DNA from: Phycisphaeraceae bacterium
Lineage (GTDB): Bacteria; Planctomycetota; Phycisphaerae; Phycisphaerales; UBA1924
Reading direction: 5' to 3'
NCBI GenBank assembly: GCA_019636495.1
Contig: JAHBXL010000005.1
Coordinates: forward strand, 151,830-215,829
DNA length: 64,000 bases
Within the stretch, counting starts at the first letter, position 1, and each line of letters starts with the position of its first letter. The notes below the pieces were generated by a model. The model was not told the origin of the DNA, ran no database searches, and was given only the letters and a program-made list of their open reading frames with translations. Positions 16,859 through 25,017 of this stretch are shown here, one piece after another. The position numbers were made by a program, and so were the translations under genes.

Positions 16859-18475
16859 TCAGCGCAACTGTCCGCGCTCGATGAGCAGCGTGCGCTCGAG
16901 CGACATGAGCGGCGGCCAGAGGAGATAGTCGCCGGGCACGCCGCGCCGGTCCTGGGTGATGGTCGCCGCCATGCCCGGCTGTGCGCTGGGTCCTGCGGAG
17001 TAGAGAATGAACTGGTCGCGTCCGAAGGGCACTTCGAACTCGGGGTGCGGTGCGGGCGGGAAGAGCGCGACGCGGTACAACCTCTCGCGGCCGTGCTCAT
17101 CGCGCGGCGTGTCGCGCATGGGCACGAAGAACTGGATGTCGGCCCGCTGCCTGGTGTAGGGGTCGGTGTCGAGGGGTGCGCCCTTGTTGAACTGCGGACG
17201 GATCGCGGCCAGGCCGGGCGGCATGTTGCGGTTGGTGAGGATGAACGCGTAGACGGCCAGGCCCATGCGCGTGCCGGCGGACTCGACGCGCAGTCGCTGC
17301 CGCAAGGGGAAGAGGTCCTCGAGCGTGCCGACGCCTGCATCGAGCAACGCGAACTGCGGGCGGCCGCGGACGTTCTTCTGGTAGTCGGTGCGGTTGTCGA
17401 GAATCGGGTCGAAGATCGACAGGCTCCAGCGCCGGAGCCAGTCGTCGCGGATGCGCTGCAGTTGGCGGCGCGTGTCGAGGTCGCCGGCGTGTCCGGCGGC
17501 CATGCCGTCCCAGTAGGCCGCGGCGGCGAACCGGCGGAGCGGACGATCGACGGTGGTGATGCGGGCCAGTTCGCGTGCGAACTCGGCGTTGGCTGCGCCG
17601 CCCGGGGTCATGACGCGGTCGATGAGTTGGGTCTTGGCGGCGAACTCGCCGACGGGGAGTTGCAGGCGGTCGATGTCGAGGAAGCCGTTGCGCACCTTGA
17701 ACCGGTCGACGGTGTCGACGAGCACGCCGGGAGTCATCTTGCGGTCGCTGGAGCGGAAGTCCTCATAGGCGAGGTCGCGCATACGCACGAGCGCGAGTTC
17801 CAGGGCGTTGAGGGCCCACTGCTTCTCCCTGAGCATGGGGCGGTCGGCGAACTGCCGCGTGAACATGGCCCAGTCGGACATGAGTTTGAGGGCGTCGTCG
17901 GCACGGCCGTCCTCCATCAACCGGGAGGCCTCGACGTGCACGAGCGTTTCGAAGTGCTCCATCTTGGGCATGTACAGGTGCTGGGCCCGCGCAAGGAGAG
18001 GCGGGTCGCCCAGATCGGTGTACATGCCCTTGGCGATCAGGTCGATGCTCACGCCCTCGATGCCGTAGGGCTGCGCAAAGGCGTAGGCGCGGCGGTAATC
18101 GGTCTCGGCGGTGATGTCGGGCAGCACCGCCAGCACGGCCTGCTGCGTCGGGCCCTGGGCCCAGGCTTTCCAGTCGGACCAGTTCGGACCCTTCCAAGCC
18201 AGGATCGCGGCGCGCTCGGCCGGCCGGGTGACCCAGGCGGGGGCGCGCGTCTCGACGGACCGCGGCGGGTCCTGGAGGTCCGCCAGCGGGGGAAGGACCT
18301 TGAGGTCTGACCTTCGGGACTCGGGCACGGCGCGGAACTGCGCGTTGATGGACTGGAGGGAGTCGTCGGCCCGCGCGGGAGGGGCGATGCTGGCAACGGC
18401 GAGGACCGCCGCGACCGAGGCGTGCGCGAGGCGGGAGAAGAAGGCGTGACGGACCATCGATCGGGTGCGCGGCAT
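16859..18475 (-). CDS. Secreted protein of unknown function
   Basis: 538 residues from the ATG at 18473-18475, with a GGAG Shine-Dalgarno about 10 bases upstream. The N-terminus (MPRTRSMVRHAFFSRLAHASVAAVLAVASIAPPARA/DD) is a clear Sec signal peptide with an AxA site. The mature part is helical, resembling planctomycete proteins that follow tissue-like retention of paired helices (LARAQHLYMPKMEHFETLVHVEASRLMEDGRADDALKLMSDWAMFTRQFADR). The C-terminus (YRVALFPPAPHPEFEVPFGRDQFILYSAGPS) recalls proteins with a WNPxxDGKDLxDD-like ending, but no catalytic motif stands out. Function not recognised. Confidence 0.8.
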   Translation of the reverse strand: MPRTRSMVRHAFFSRLAHASVAAVLAVASIAPPARADDSLQSINAQFRAVPESRRSDLKVLPPLADLQDPPRSVETRAPAWVTRPAERAAILAWKGPNWSDWKAWAQGPTQQAVLAVLPDITAETDYRRAYAFAQPYGIEGVSIDLIAKGMYTDLGDPPLLARAQHLYMPKMEHFETLVHVEASRLMEDGRADDALKLMSDWAMFTRQFADRPMLREKQWALNALELALVRMRDLAYEDFRSSDRKMTPGVLVDTVDRFKVRNGFLDIDRLQLPVGEFAAKTQLIDRVMTPGGAANAEFARELARITTVDRPLRRFAAAAYWDGMAAGHAGDLDTRRQLQRIRDDWLRRWSLSIFDPILDNRTDYQKNVRGRPQFALLDAGVGTLEDLFPLRQRLRVESAGTRMGLAVYAFILTNRNMPPGLAAIRPQFNKGAPLDTDPYTRQRADIQFFVPMRDTPRDEHGRERLYRVALFPPAPHPEFEVPFGRDQFILYSAGPSAQPGMAATITQDRRGVPGDYLLWPPLMSLERTLLIERGQLR

Positions 18476-18650
18476 CGGCGGGTCGCTCCTCGGTCCAGGG
18501 GTTTGAAGGTCCCGGCGGGGCGCGAAGGCGAGCCGCGGGGAGGGGCCTTGAGGTGGGGCGAAGTCTAGGACAACGGGCACAGCACCGGCGCGGCGCGGGC
18601 CCGGCGTCGGCGGCTCGGAAGGGGGACGGGGGAGGCGGTCAAAGGCCGGC

Positions 18651-19811
18651 TCAGCCGAGTTTCTTGAGGCGCATCTGCAGTTCGTCGACGTTGGGCGAGG
18701 CCTCGATCGCGGTGCGGACGTGGATGTACTCGCCCTCGACCAGTTCGACCAGCGACTGGTTGAAGTCTTTCATGCCGGCCTGCTGGGCCTCGATGGTGTT
18801 GAAGTACTCGCGGAGTTCGCCCTCGCGGCCTTCGAGAATGTGCTTGCGGACGACGGAGTTGTTGATGAGGATCTCGATCGCGGGGATGCGGTGGATCTCG
18901 GGGCGGAGCGTGGGGAGGAGTTTCTGGTAGACGAAGGCGCGCATCTGGTAGCCCAGAATGCGGCGCACCTGCTCGACTTCCTCCTGCTCGAAGAGGCCGT
19001 AGATTCGGCTGAAGGTCTGGGTGGTCGATGAGGCGTGGATGGTTCCGTACACCAGGTGGCCGGTCTCGGCGGCGTGGAGGGCGGCCTCGAAGGTTTCCTT
19101 GTCGCGCATTTCGCCGACGAGCACGATGTCCGGATTCTCGCGGACCAGCGCGCGGAGAGCGATCTTGAAATCGAGGCAGTCGATGCCGATCTCGCGCTGG
19201 TTGACGGTCGCTTTCTTGTCGTTGAAGATGTACTCGATGGGGTCTTCGATGGTGACGATGTGCACGGGCTTGCGCTCGTTCACGTAGTCGAGCATCGCGG
19301 CGATGGTGGTGGACTTGCCCGAGCCCGTCACGCCGCAGAGGAGCACGATGCCCTGCGGCTGCATGGCGATCTCGGACATGATCGGGGGCAGGTAGAGTTC
19401 ATCGAACCGGCGGATCTTGGACGTGATGAGACGCGCGGCGACGGCGAGTTTGCCGCGGGCCTGGAAGAGGTTCACGCGGAAACGGTTGCTCTCGTCGTAG
19501 TCGTAGGCGAAGTCCACCGAGCCGAAGTGCCGCAGGTCCTTGAACTGCTCCTCGTCGAGGATGTGCTTGGCGATCGAGAGGAACTCCTCGGGGCTGACGG
19601 GGGTGGTGTCGAGGGGCTTGAGTGCGCCGCGCAGACGGATCTTGGGCTTCTGCCCCGACTTCATGATCAGGTCCGACGCCTCGAACTTGATCGCGGCCTT
19701 GAGGAAGTCGCCGAACCGCGTCTCGTGTGGGTCGTGCTTGGCATCGGGGTCGAGCGTGACGTGCGCGGCATGATGCGGCGCGGCGGAATGGGCATCGGAG
19801 GAAACACTCAT
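18651..19811 (-). CDS. pilT: Type IV pilus retraction ATPase PilT-like
   Basis: 386 residues from the ATG at 19809-19811; a GTG at 19890-19892 would add 27. It is a hexameric ATPase that depolymerises the pilus. Motifs: Walker A GVTGSGKSTT, Asp box VTIEDPIEYIF, Walker B ENPDIVLVGEMRD, and His box AAETGHLVYGTIHASS. The N-terminal domain carries SDLIMKSGQKPKIRLRG, the usual PilT opening. The C-terminus lacks the canonical AIRNLI block in exact form. It lies about 5 kb from the pilMNOPB operon and is read separately. PilU or a PilT paralog is possible. Confidence 0.92.
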   Translation of the reverse strand: MSVSSDAHSAAPHHAAHVTLDPDAKHDPHETRFGDFLKAAIKFEASDLIMKSGQKPKIRLRGALKPLDTTPVSPEEFLSIAKHILDEEQFKDLRHFGSVDFAYDYDESNRFRVNLFQARGKLAVAARLITSKIRRFDELYLPPIMSEIAMQPQGIVLLCGVTGSGKSTTIAAMLDYVNERKPVHIVTIEDPIEYIFNDKKATVNQREIGIDCLDFKIALRALVRENPDIVLVGEMRDKETFEAALHAAETGHLVYGTIHASSTTQTFSRIYGLFEQEEVEQVRRILGYQMRAFVYQKLLPTLRPEIHRIPAIEILINNSVVRKHILEGREGELREYFNTIEAQQAGMKDFNQSLVELVEGEYIHVRTAIEASPNVDELQMRLKKLG

Positions 19812-20409
19812 GGCGGACCCGTTCTTGCCTTCGTGCCCGGCCGCGCCGTTGGCCTGGCCGGTGGACACGCCGGCGGTTTGATCGTTCAACACAGCATCGT
19901 CGGCCCCGCGGGCCGCTCCATGATCAGTGTACCCGAGCCGCCGCCCGAACGGCGCGCAACACCACGCCGCGGACCGACCCGCAAACCGGGCCGCGGCCGG
20001 GAACAACGGCCGGGGAGACTCGGGACCCGAAAGCCGATTCGCACGGCGTCGGGCCCGGGTTCCGGGCGGGATTGCCGCGGGGCGTTGGGGAGGTCCGACC
20101 AAGTGGGCGCAGGTTCGGGGCCAGACCCGGACAGGTCTGGAACGCGGATGGGCGGCGGATGGGGCGGATCGAGGCCGTCGACTTGGCTTCGGCCCGGCAC
20201 GAAAATTGGTTCTGGCCAGGAGACGAATCCAGACTCCCTCAATCCCAATCTTCTTGTTACCCGCCCGGCGGTTTCCCCACCGGCGCCTGGGGTCGGGCCC
20301 GGCGCGTGGGGTAGCACAACCGACCCGGTGCCCTTAGCATTGCCTCCACCCCGGGCGGTACTGGCCTCTTCCCGCCTCGAGATCCCCCTGCCCGCAGGAA
20401 CTCCCCCAC
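19812..20409. other. 600-base intergenic region between divergent pilT and the phosphoesterase gene
   Basis: Divergent promoters for pilT and the rightward gene at 20410 should lie here. The left part is a GC-rich open frame continuous with pilT but with low-complexity Arg/Pro content, read as non-coding. The segment about 20200-20260 is noticeably more AT-rich and is the likeliest promoter zone. I see no tRNA, ncRNA or repeat in it. Confidence 0.5.
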
Positions 20410-21192
20410 GTGCCGAACGATCAGGTCGCCGTCATATCGGATGTCCATGGCAACGCCGAGGCGCTCAGGACCGTGCTTGCGGACATCGACCGCCGCGGCA
20501 TCGAGCGGATCATCTGCCTGGGGGACATCATCGGGTACGGGCCTGACCCGTTGGAGTGCGTGGACCTTGTGCGTGAGCGGTGCGCGTGGTCGCTGATGGG
20601 GAACCACGATTTCTCGGTGCTGTACGAGCCGACGAACTTCAACCCCGGGGCGGAGCAGGCGGCGTACTGGACGCGGCAGCAGTTTGACGCGGAGCCCGAC
20701 CCCGACAAGCGCAAGTCTCGTTACGAGTTTCTGGGGCAGTTGCGTGTGCGCGTGGTGGAGAGCACGCCGGAGACGAACCTGCCGATTCTCGCGGTGCACG
20801 GATCGCCGCGAAGACCGATCAACGAGTACATCTTCCCGGATGACTGCCACACCGCGCCCGACAAGGTGACGACGATCTTCGAGCGCGTGCAGAAGTTGTG
20901 CATCGTCGGACACACGCACGTGCCGGGCGTGTTCACCGATGAGCCGGACTTTTACCCGCCCGCGGAACTGACCGAGGGCGCGTACAAGTACATGGACGAG
21001 AAGGCGATCGTGAACGTGGGCTCGGTCGGTCAGCCGCGCGACCTCGACCCCCGCGCGTGCTATGCCATCATCCGCCCGGATCGCATCGAGTTCGTGCGAC
21101 TGGAGTACGACGTCGCGGCGACGGCCGGCAAGATCAAGGCCATTCCGGAACTCTCAGACTGGCTCGGCGATCGGCTGTTCGAGGGGCGGTGA
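20410..21192 (+). CDS. YfcE/MJ0936-type metallophosphoesterase
   Basis: 260 residues from a GTG at 20410. The calcineurin-like metal ligands appear in order: ISDVHGN (residues 10-15), LGDIIGYGPDPLEC (37-50), GNHD (64-67), AVHGSP, and GHTHVPG. The GYGPDP.E segment is typical of the bacterial phosphodiesterase group related to YfcE and diadenosine tetraphosphatases. Two metal ions are expected; the physiological substrate cannot be inferred. The stop is followed at once by a period-7 array and then yidC, in the same direction. Confidence 0.88.
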   Translation: MPNDQVAVISDVHGNAEALRTVLADIDRRGIERIICLGDIIGYGPDPLECVDLVRERCAWSLMGNHDFSVLYEPTNFNPGAEQAAYWTRQQFDAEPDPDKRKSRYEFLGQLRVRVVESTPETNLPILAVHGSPRRPINEYIFPDDCHTAPDKVTTIFERVQKLCIVGHTHVPGVFTDEPDFYPPAELTEGAYKYMDEKAIVNVGSVGQPRDLDPRACYAIIRPDRIEFVRLEYDVAATAGKIKAIPELSDWLGDRLFEGR

Positions 21193-21193
21193 T

Positions 21194-21284
21194 GGAGGTT
21201 CGGGTTCCGGGTCTCGGGATCCGGGGTTCGGGGCTCTCAATCCCACATCCGACATCCGACATCCGACTTCCCACATCCCGCCCC
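21194..21284. repeat. Period-7 array in the yidC leader, switching from G-rich to C-rich units
   Basis: Thirteen units in one register: GGAGGTT, CGGGTTC, CGGGTCT, CGGGATC, CGGGGTT, CGGGGCT, CTCAATC, CCACATC, CGACATC twice, CGACTTC, CCACATC, CCGCCCC. The strand switch near 21236 makes the two halves partly complementary. It fills almost the whole gap between the phosphoesterase stop and the yidC ATG. Confidence 0.85.
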
Positions 21285-21299
21285 GTATCATCCGCCCCT

Positions 21300-23669
21300 A
21301 TGCCCGAAGCCCGGAAGAAGAAGAGTCCGCTGCGGCTGCTTGTGCCGCTCGGTGTCCTGATGCTCGGCATCGGGTTGTTCTACCTGATCGCGACCTCGAA
21401 CTCGCGCCAGGCCCCACCGAAGACGCCCCCTCCGGCGCCCGCGACCGCATCGTCTGACGCCGCGAAGCCCGCCGCCCCCGACGCATCGGCCCCGGGTTCG
21501 CCGGCGGGCACACCGGCATCTGAGCCGGTGCCGATCGCCGCGGAGCCGAGCGCTCCGGCACAGCAGACCGCGCCGGCCGAACCCGTGGCCGCGCCGCCGG
21601 TCGCACCGCCGGGCGCGCTTTCGGCACGGCGGTTTCCCGCCGCGGCGGCCGACCCGATCGGCGGCCTGACACCCGCGAGCGAGGGCGGTCAGTATCGGAT
21701 GCGTCTGGAGTTCTCGCCGTTTGGCGCGGGGCTGCACAGCCTGGCGCTGGCCGACTACTTCGAGCACGTCGACCGGGCCGACCACGAGACGATCCAGCGG
21801 TTTTACTCGCTGGGCGGGAGCGACCGCATCGGGGCTTCGCCGTTTGCCGCGGCGAGTGTGACCATCGACGGCACTGCGGTGGACCTGTCGCTGGACACGC
21901 GCGACGCCGATGTGACGCTGTGGCGGCCGAAGGGGCCGGGCGCGTTCGAGGCGGTGATCATCGAGCGCGGGGAGGACGGGACGGAGCGGGACATCGCGCG
22001 CATCACGCGCACCTACCGCCTTGCGCCCAACTCGCACGAGTTCACGATCGACCAGCGTTTTGAGAACCTCTCGGGGCGCGGACTCTCGGTGGTGTGGAGC
22101 CAGTACGGCCCGGCGGACCTGCCGCAGGGCGTGCTGCGCTACGGGGGCGACGTTCGGCGGGTGCGCTTCGGGTATCTGCCGCCGCCGAACATCAACGACG
22201 TGCGCGACGTGCTGGGCAAGGAGTACCGCATCAGCCACGATGCCGCGCTGGGCAAGGCGTCGTGGGGGCCGGGCGGGCGTTTCTACCCGATCAAGGAACT
22301 CTGGCCCGACGAGCAGGCGGTCAAGGAGAACTACGGCATCGCGTGGGCCGCGATGACCAGCCGCTACTTCGCAGTGGCGGTGCACCCGCCGCTGCCGGCG
22401 GGGGCGGAGCCGTCGCAGCCTCGCGGCGTGGAGAAGACGTTTCCGCTGCTGTCGCGCATCGAGCGGCTGGCGCTGCCGATTCCCGGTCCTGATGAGCGCG
22501 CGGGGGCGATGATCCTGCGCATGACCTCGCCGGCGGTGACCATCGCGCCCGGCGCGGTGCACGACCTGTCGATGGTGGTGTATGCCGGGCCGCTGAGCAG
22601 GCGGTTCATCGAGGCCGAGCCGACGGCGGCGTTCTTCAACCTTCCCGCGCTGGTGATCTTCACCTTCGGCGGGCCGTGCGCGCCGTGCACGTTCCAGCCG
22701 GTGGCGTACTTCCTGCGTTGGTTCCTGGGGACGCTGCACGACTACGTGGTGTTCGACTGGGCGCTGGCGATCATCGTGCTGGTGGTGTGCGTGCGCGGCG
22801 TGCTGCACCCGGTGACGCGCTGGAGCCAGTTGAGCATGCTGCGCTTCGGCAAGCAGATGCAGGCGCTGGCCCCCAAGCAGAAGGCCATTCAGGAAAAGTA
22901 CAAGAATGACCCCGCCAAGATGCGCGAAGAGGTCACGCGGCTGATGAAGGAGGAGCACGTCGACTACGGCGCGGCGGCCCGCGGCTGCCTGCCCCCCTTC
23001 CTGCAGATGCCCATCTGGATCGCGCTGTACGCGATGATCTACTTCACGTTTGAACTGCGGCACCAGGCGGCGTTCTTCGGCCTGTTCCAGAAGATCACGG
23101 GCGGCGCGTGGATGTTCCTGGGCGATCTGGCCGAGCCGGACAACTTCATCAACTTCCACCAGGCCTTCGGGTGGAGCAAGGAGGGCTTCCACGTCCCGCT
23201 GCTCTCGAGCATGATGGGCGGCATCCAGGGGCTGAACATCCTGCCGCTGCTGCTGGGCGTGGTGTTCTACATCCAGCAGAAGTACATGACGCCGCCCTCG
23301 GCCACGCCGCTGACACCCGAGCAGCAGCAGCAGCAGAAGATCATGAAGATCATGATGGTGGTGATGTTCCCGCTGTTCATGTACAACGCGCCGGCGGGTC
23401 TGTCGCTGTACTTCATGATCAACTCGACGCTGGGCATTCTCGAGAGCAAGTGGATCCGCGCTCATGCGGAGGAACTGGAGAAGCGCCGCGAGGCGCACGC
23501 CGCCGCGGCGGGAGTCGATGCGAGGGCGAATGACCGCAAGCCCAAGGGAGCCGGCGGCAAGCCCGCCAAACCCGGCTTCTTTGCGCGCATGCAGGCCGAG
23601 GTCGAACGGCGTCAGAAACTCATCGAAGAGCAGAAGCGGCAGGCCGAGAAGAAGAACCGGCGGAAGTGA
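21300..23669 (+). CDS. yidC: Membrane protein insertase YidC
   Basis: A 789-residue inner-membrane insertase and chaperone. An N-terminal TM (LRLLVPLGVLMLGIGLFYLIAT) is followed by a long Ala/Pro-rich linker (about residues 35-110). Next comes the periplasmic beta domain (QYRMRLEFSPFGAGLHSLALADY onward). The 60-kDa insertase core is at the C-terminus: HDYVVFDWALAIIVLVVCVRGVLHPVTRWSQLSMLRFGKQMQALAPKQKAIQEKYKNDPAKMREEV, then AAARGCLPPFLQMPIWIALYAMIYF. It ends in a basic tail (KPGFFARMQAEVERRQKLIEEQKRQAEKKNRRK) suited to ribosome contact. A PCAPC motif sits just before the core. It is longer than E. coli YidC, as is common in planctomycetes. ATG 21300 chosen. Confidence 0.96.
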   Translation: MPEARKKKSPLRLLVPLGVLMLGIGLFYLIATSNSRQAPPKTPPPAPATASSDAAKPAAPDASAPGSPAGTPASEPVPIAAEPSAPAQQTAPAEPVAAPPVAPPGALSARRFPAAAADPIGGLTPASEGGQYRMRLEFSPFGAGLHSLALADYFEHVDRADHETIQRFYSLGGSDRIGASPFAAASVTIDGTAVDLSLDTRDADVTLWRPKGPGAFEAVIIERGEDGTERDIARITRTYRLAPNSHEFTIDQRFENLSGRGLSVVWSQYGPADLPQGVLRYGGDVRRVRFGYLPPPNINDVRDVLGKEYRISHDAALGKASWGPGGRFYPIKELWPDEQAVKENYGIAWAAMTSRYFAVAVHPPLPAGAEPSQPRGVEKTFPLLSRIERLALPIPGPDERAGAMILRMTSPAVTIAPGAVHDLSMVVYAGPLSRRFIEAEPTAAFFNLPALVIFTFGGPCAPCTFQPVAYFLRWFLGTLHDYVVFDWALAIIVLVVCVRGVLHPVTRWSQLSMLRFGKQMQALAPKQKAIQEKYKNDPAKMREEVTRLMKEEHVDYGAAARGCLPPFLQMPIWIALYAMIYFTFELRHQAAFFGLFQKITGGAWMFLGDLAEPDNFINFHQAFGWSKEGFHVPLLSSMMGGIQGLNILPLLLGVVFYIQQKYMTPPSATPLTPEQQQQQKIMKIMMVVMFPLFMYNAPAGLSLYFMINSTLGILESKWIRAHAEELEKRREAHAAAAGVDARANDRKPKGAGGKPAKPGFFARMQAEVERRQKLIEEQKRQAEKKNRRK

Positions 23670-23671
23670 GC

Positions 23672-23932
23672 CGTTCACCACGGAGCGCACGGAGAACGCG
23701 GAGTTCGAGGCAGGAATGCGGATGAAACAGATGGATGACGAATCTCGCTGATGGACATCACTCCGTCTCGCGGCTTCGTGCTGGTCGAACGAACTGAATC
23801 CCGGCCTGTGCTTCGAGCCGTCGCACCCGCAACTCGTCTGATGCCTTTGGGTCGTGTTCCATTCGCAGTTCAATCTGTCTTCGCGGCACACTCGATCACT
23901 CTCCGTGTTCTCCTTGCTCTCCGTGGTGAACG
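23672..23932. repeat. Imperfect inverted repeat (32-base arms) between yidC and mutY
   Basis: The left arm 23672-23703 and right arm 23901-23932 are reverse complements with 3 mismatches. The core reads CACGGAG/GGAGAAC-like units, in about 9-base steps. The roughly 200 bases between the arms contain no gene. The right arm includes the likely mutY start codon, so the element contributes the mutY leader and first codons. It looks like a small non-autonomous (MITE-like) or dispersed repeat. Confidence 0.75.
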
Positions 23933-25017
23933 CCCGAACCATCGACACCCTGGCCCGCTGGTTCCGCGCCAATGCGCGAACGCTGCCGTGGCGCGGGCCG
24001 ATCGGCGCTCCGCGCGACCCGTGGGCCGTGCTCGTTTCGGAGACCATGCTGCAACAGACTCAGGTCGCGCGAGTGCTCGAGCGATTCCCGCGGTTCATTC
24101 GGCGATTCCCGACCGCCCAATCGCTGGCCGCCGCGCCCGATCACGACGTGCTGGCGGAGTGGGCGGGCATGGGGTATTACCGGCGCGCCCGCAACCTGCA
24201 CGCCGCGGCGAGGATGATCGTCGATCGCTTCGATGGCGCGGTGCCGCGAACCGTGGAGGATCTGCTTGCGCTTCCCGGCGTGGGCCGCTACACGGCCGGT
24301 GCGGTCGCGTCGATCGCCTTCGGGGATGTCGCGCCGATCGTGGATGGCAACGTGGCGCGGGTGCTGCTGCGCGTGCATGGGCGCAAGGCTCGTGTGGATG
24401 ACCGTGAGACGCAGCGGTTCCTGTGGGAACAGGCTGCGAATCTCGCCGCGGCGGGCGCGAAAGGACGACAAGGCGCGGGCGTTGTGAACGAGGCGATCAT
24501 GGAACTGGGCGCGACGGTGTGCCTGCCCGCGCCGGCGATGCCGCGATGCGAGGAGTGTCCGTTGGCGCGATGGTGCGTTGCGCGGCGGGCGGGCGCGCAG
24601 GCCCGCATCCCGCTTCCCAGGGCCGCCGCGAACAAGAAGACGGTGTACTGCGCTTCGGCGGTGGTGGTCGATTCCCGCGGGCGCGTGCTGCTGGAGCAGC
24701 GCGGCGACGGGGGGATGTGGGCGGGGCTGTGGCAAACGCCGACCATCGAGCGAACGGACCGCGCGCCCACGCGGGCGGAGTTGGCCCGGGCCGCGGGAAT
24801 CGCCGCGCGCCAGTTGCACGCGTGCGGCGGCTTCACGCACACCACCACGCACCGCGAGGTGGAGTTTCGCGTGTACGCCGGAGCAGCGAAGCCGGTTCGC
24901 GAACGCGGCCGGTGGGTCGCGCCGGGGCGGCTTGGTGAGTTGGGATTATCGAGCGCGCAGCGCCGGGTGTTGTCGATCGGAGCGGGTGTTCTCAGGACCC
25001 CGACTCGGTCGCGCTGA
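23923..25017 (+). CDS. mutY: A/G-specific adenine glycosylase
   Basis: About 364 residues from a GTG (23923, or 23926 one codon later); a GTG at 23854 would add 23 residues of repeat-derived sequence. It removes A opposite 8-oxoG. Features: catalytic Glu in SETMLQQTQV, HhH motif ALPGVGRYTAGAVASIAFG, catalytic Asp in PIVDGNVARVL, Fe-S cysteines CLPAPAMPRCEECPLARWC, and a C-terminal Nudix-like 8-oxoG recognition domain (VVDSRGRVLLEQRGDGGMWAGLWQTPTIE). The first Cys spacing is 8 rather than the usual 6. The last 26 bases overlap the convergent pilB-like gene. Confidence 0.94.
   Translation: MVNARTIDTLARWFRANARTLPWRGPIGAPRDPWAVLVSETMLQQTQVARVLERFPRFIRRFPTAQSLAAAPDHDVLAEWAGMGYYRRARNLHAAARMIVDRFDGAVPRTVEDLLALPGVGRYTAGAVASIAFGDVAPIVDGNVARVLLRVHGRKARVDDRETQRFLWEQAANLAAAGAKGRQGAGVVNEAIMELGATVCLPAPAMPRCEECPLARWCVARRAGAQARIPLPRAAANKKTVYCASAVVVDSRGRVLLEQRGDGGMWAGLWQTPTIERTDRAPTRAELARAAGIAARQLHACGGFTHTTTHREVEFRVYAGAAKPVRERGRWVAPGRLGELGLSSAQRRVLSIGAGVLRTPTRSR

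Noticed and set aside
15710..18310. Rightward frame (866 codons) antisense to trxB and the secreted protein
   Set aside because: Composition is that of an antisense shadow; trxB and the signal-peptide protein are firmly supported on the minus strand.
19812..20102. Longer N-terminus for PilT
   Set aside because: The open frame upstream is Arg/Pro-rich and lacks PilT-like sequence; the ATG at 19809-19811 precedes the conserved part.
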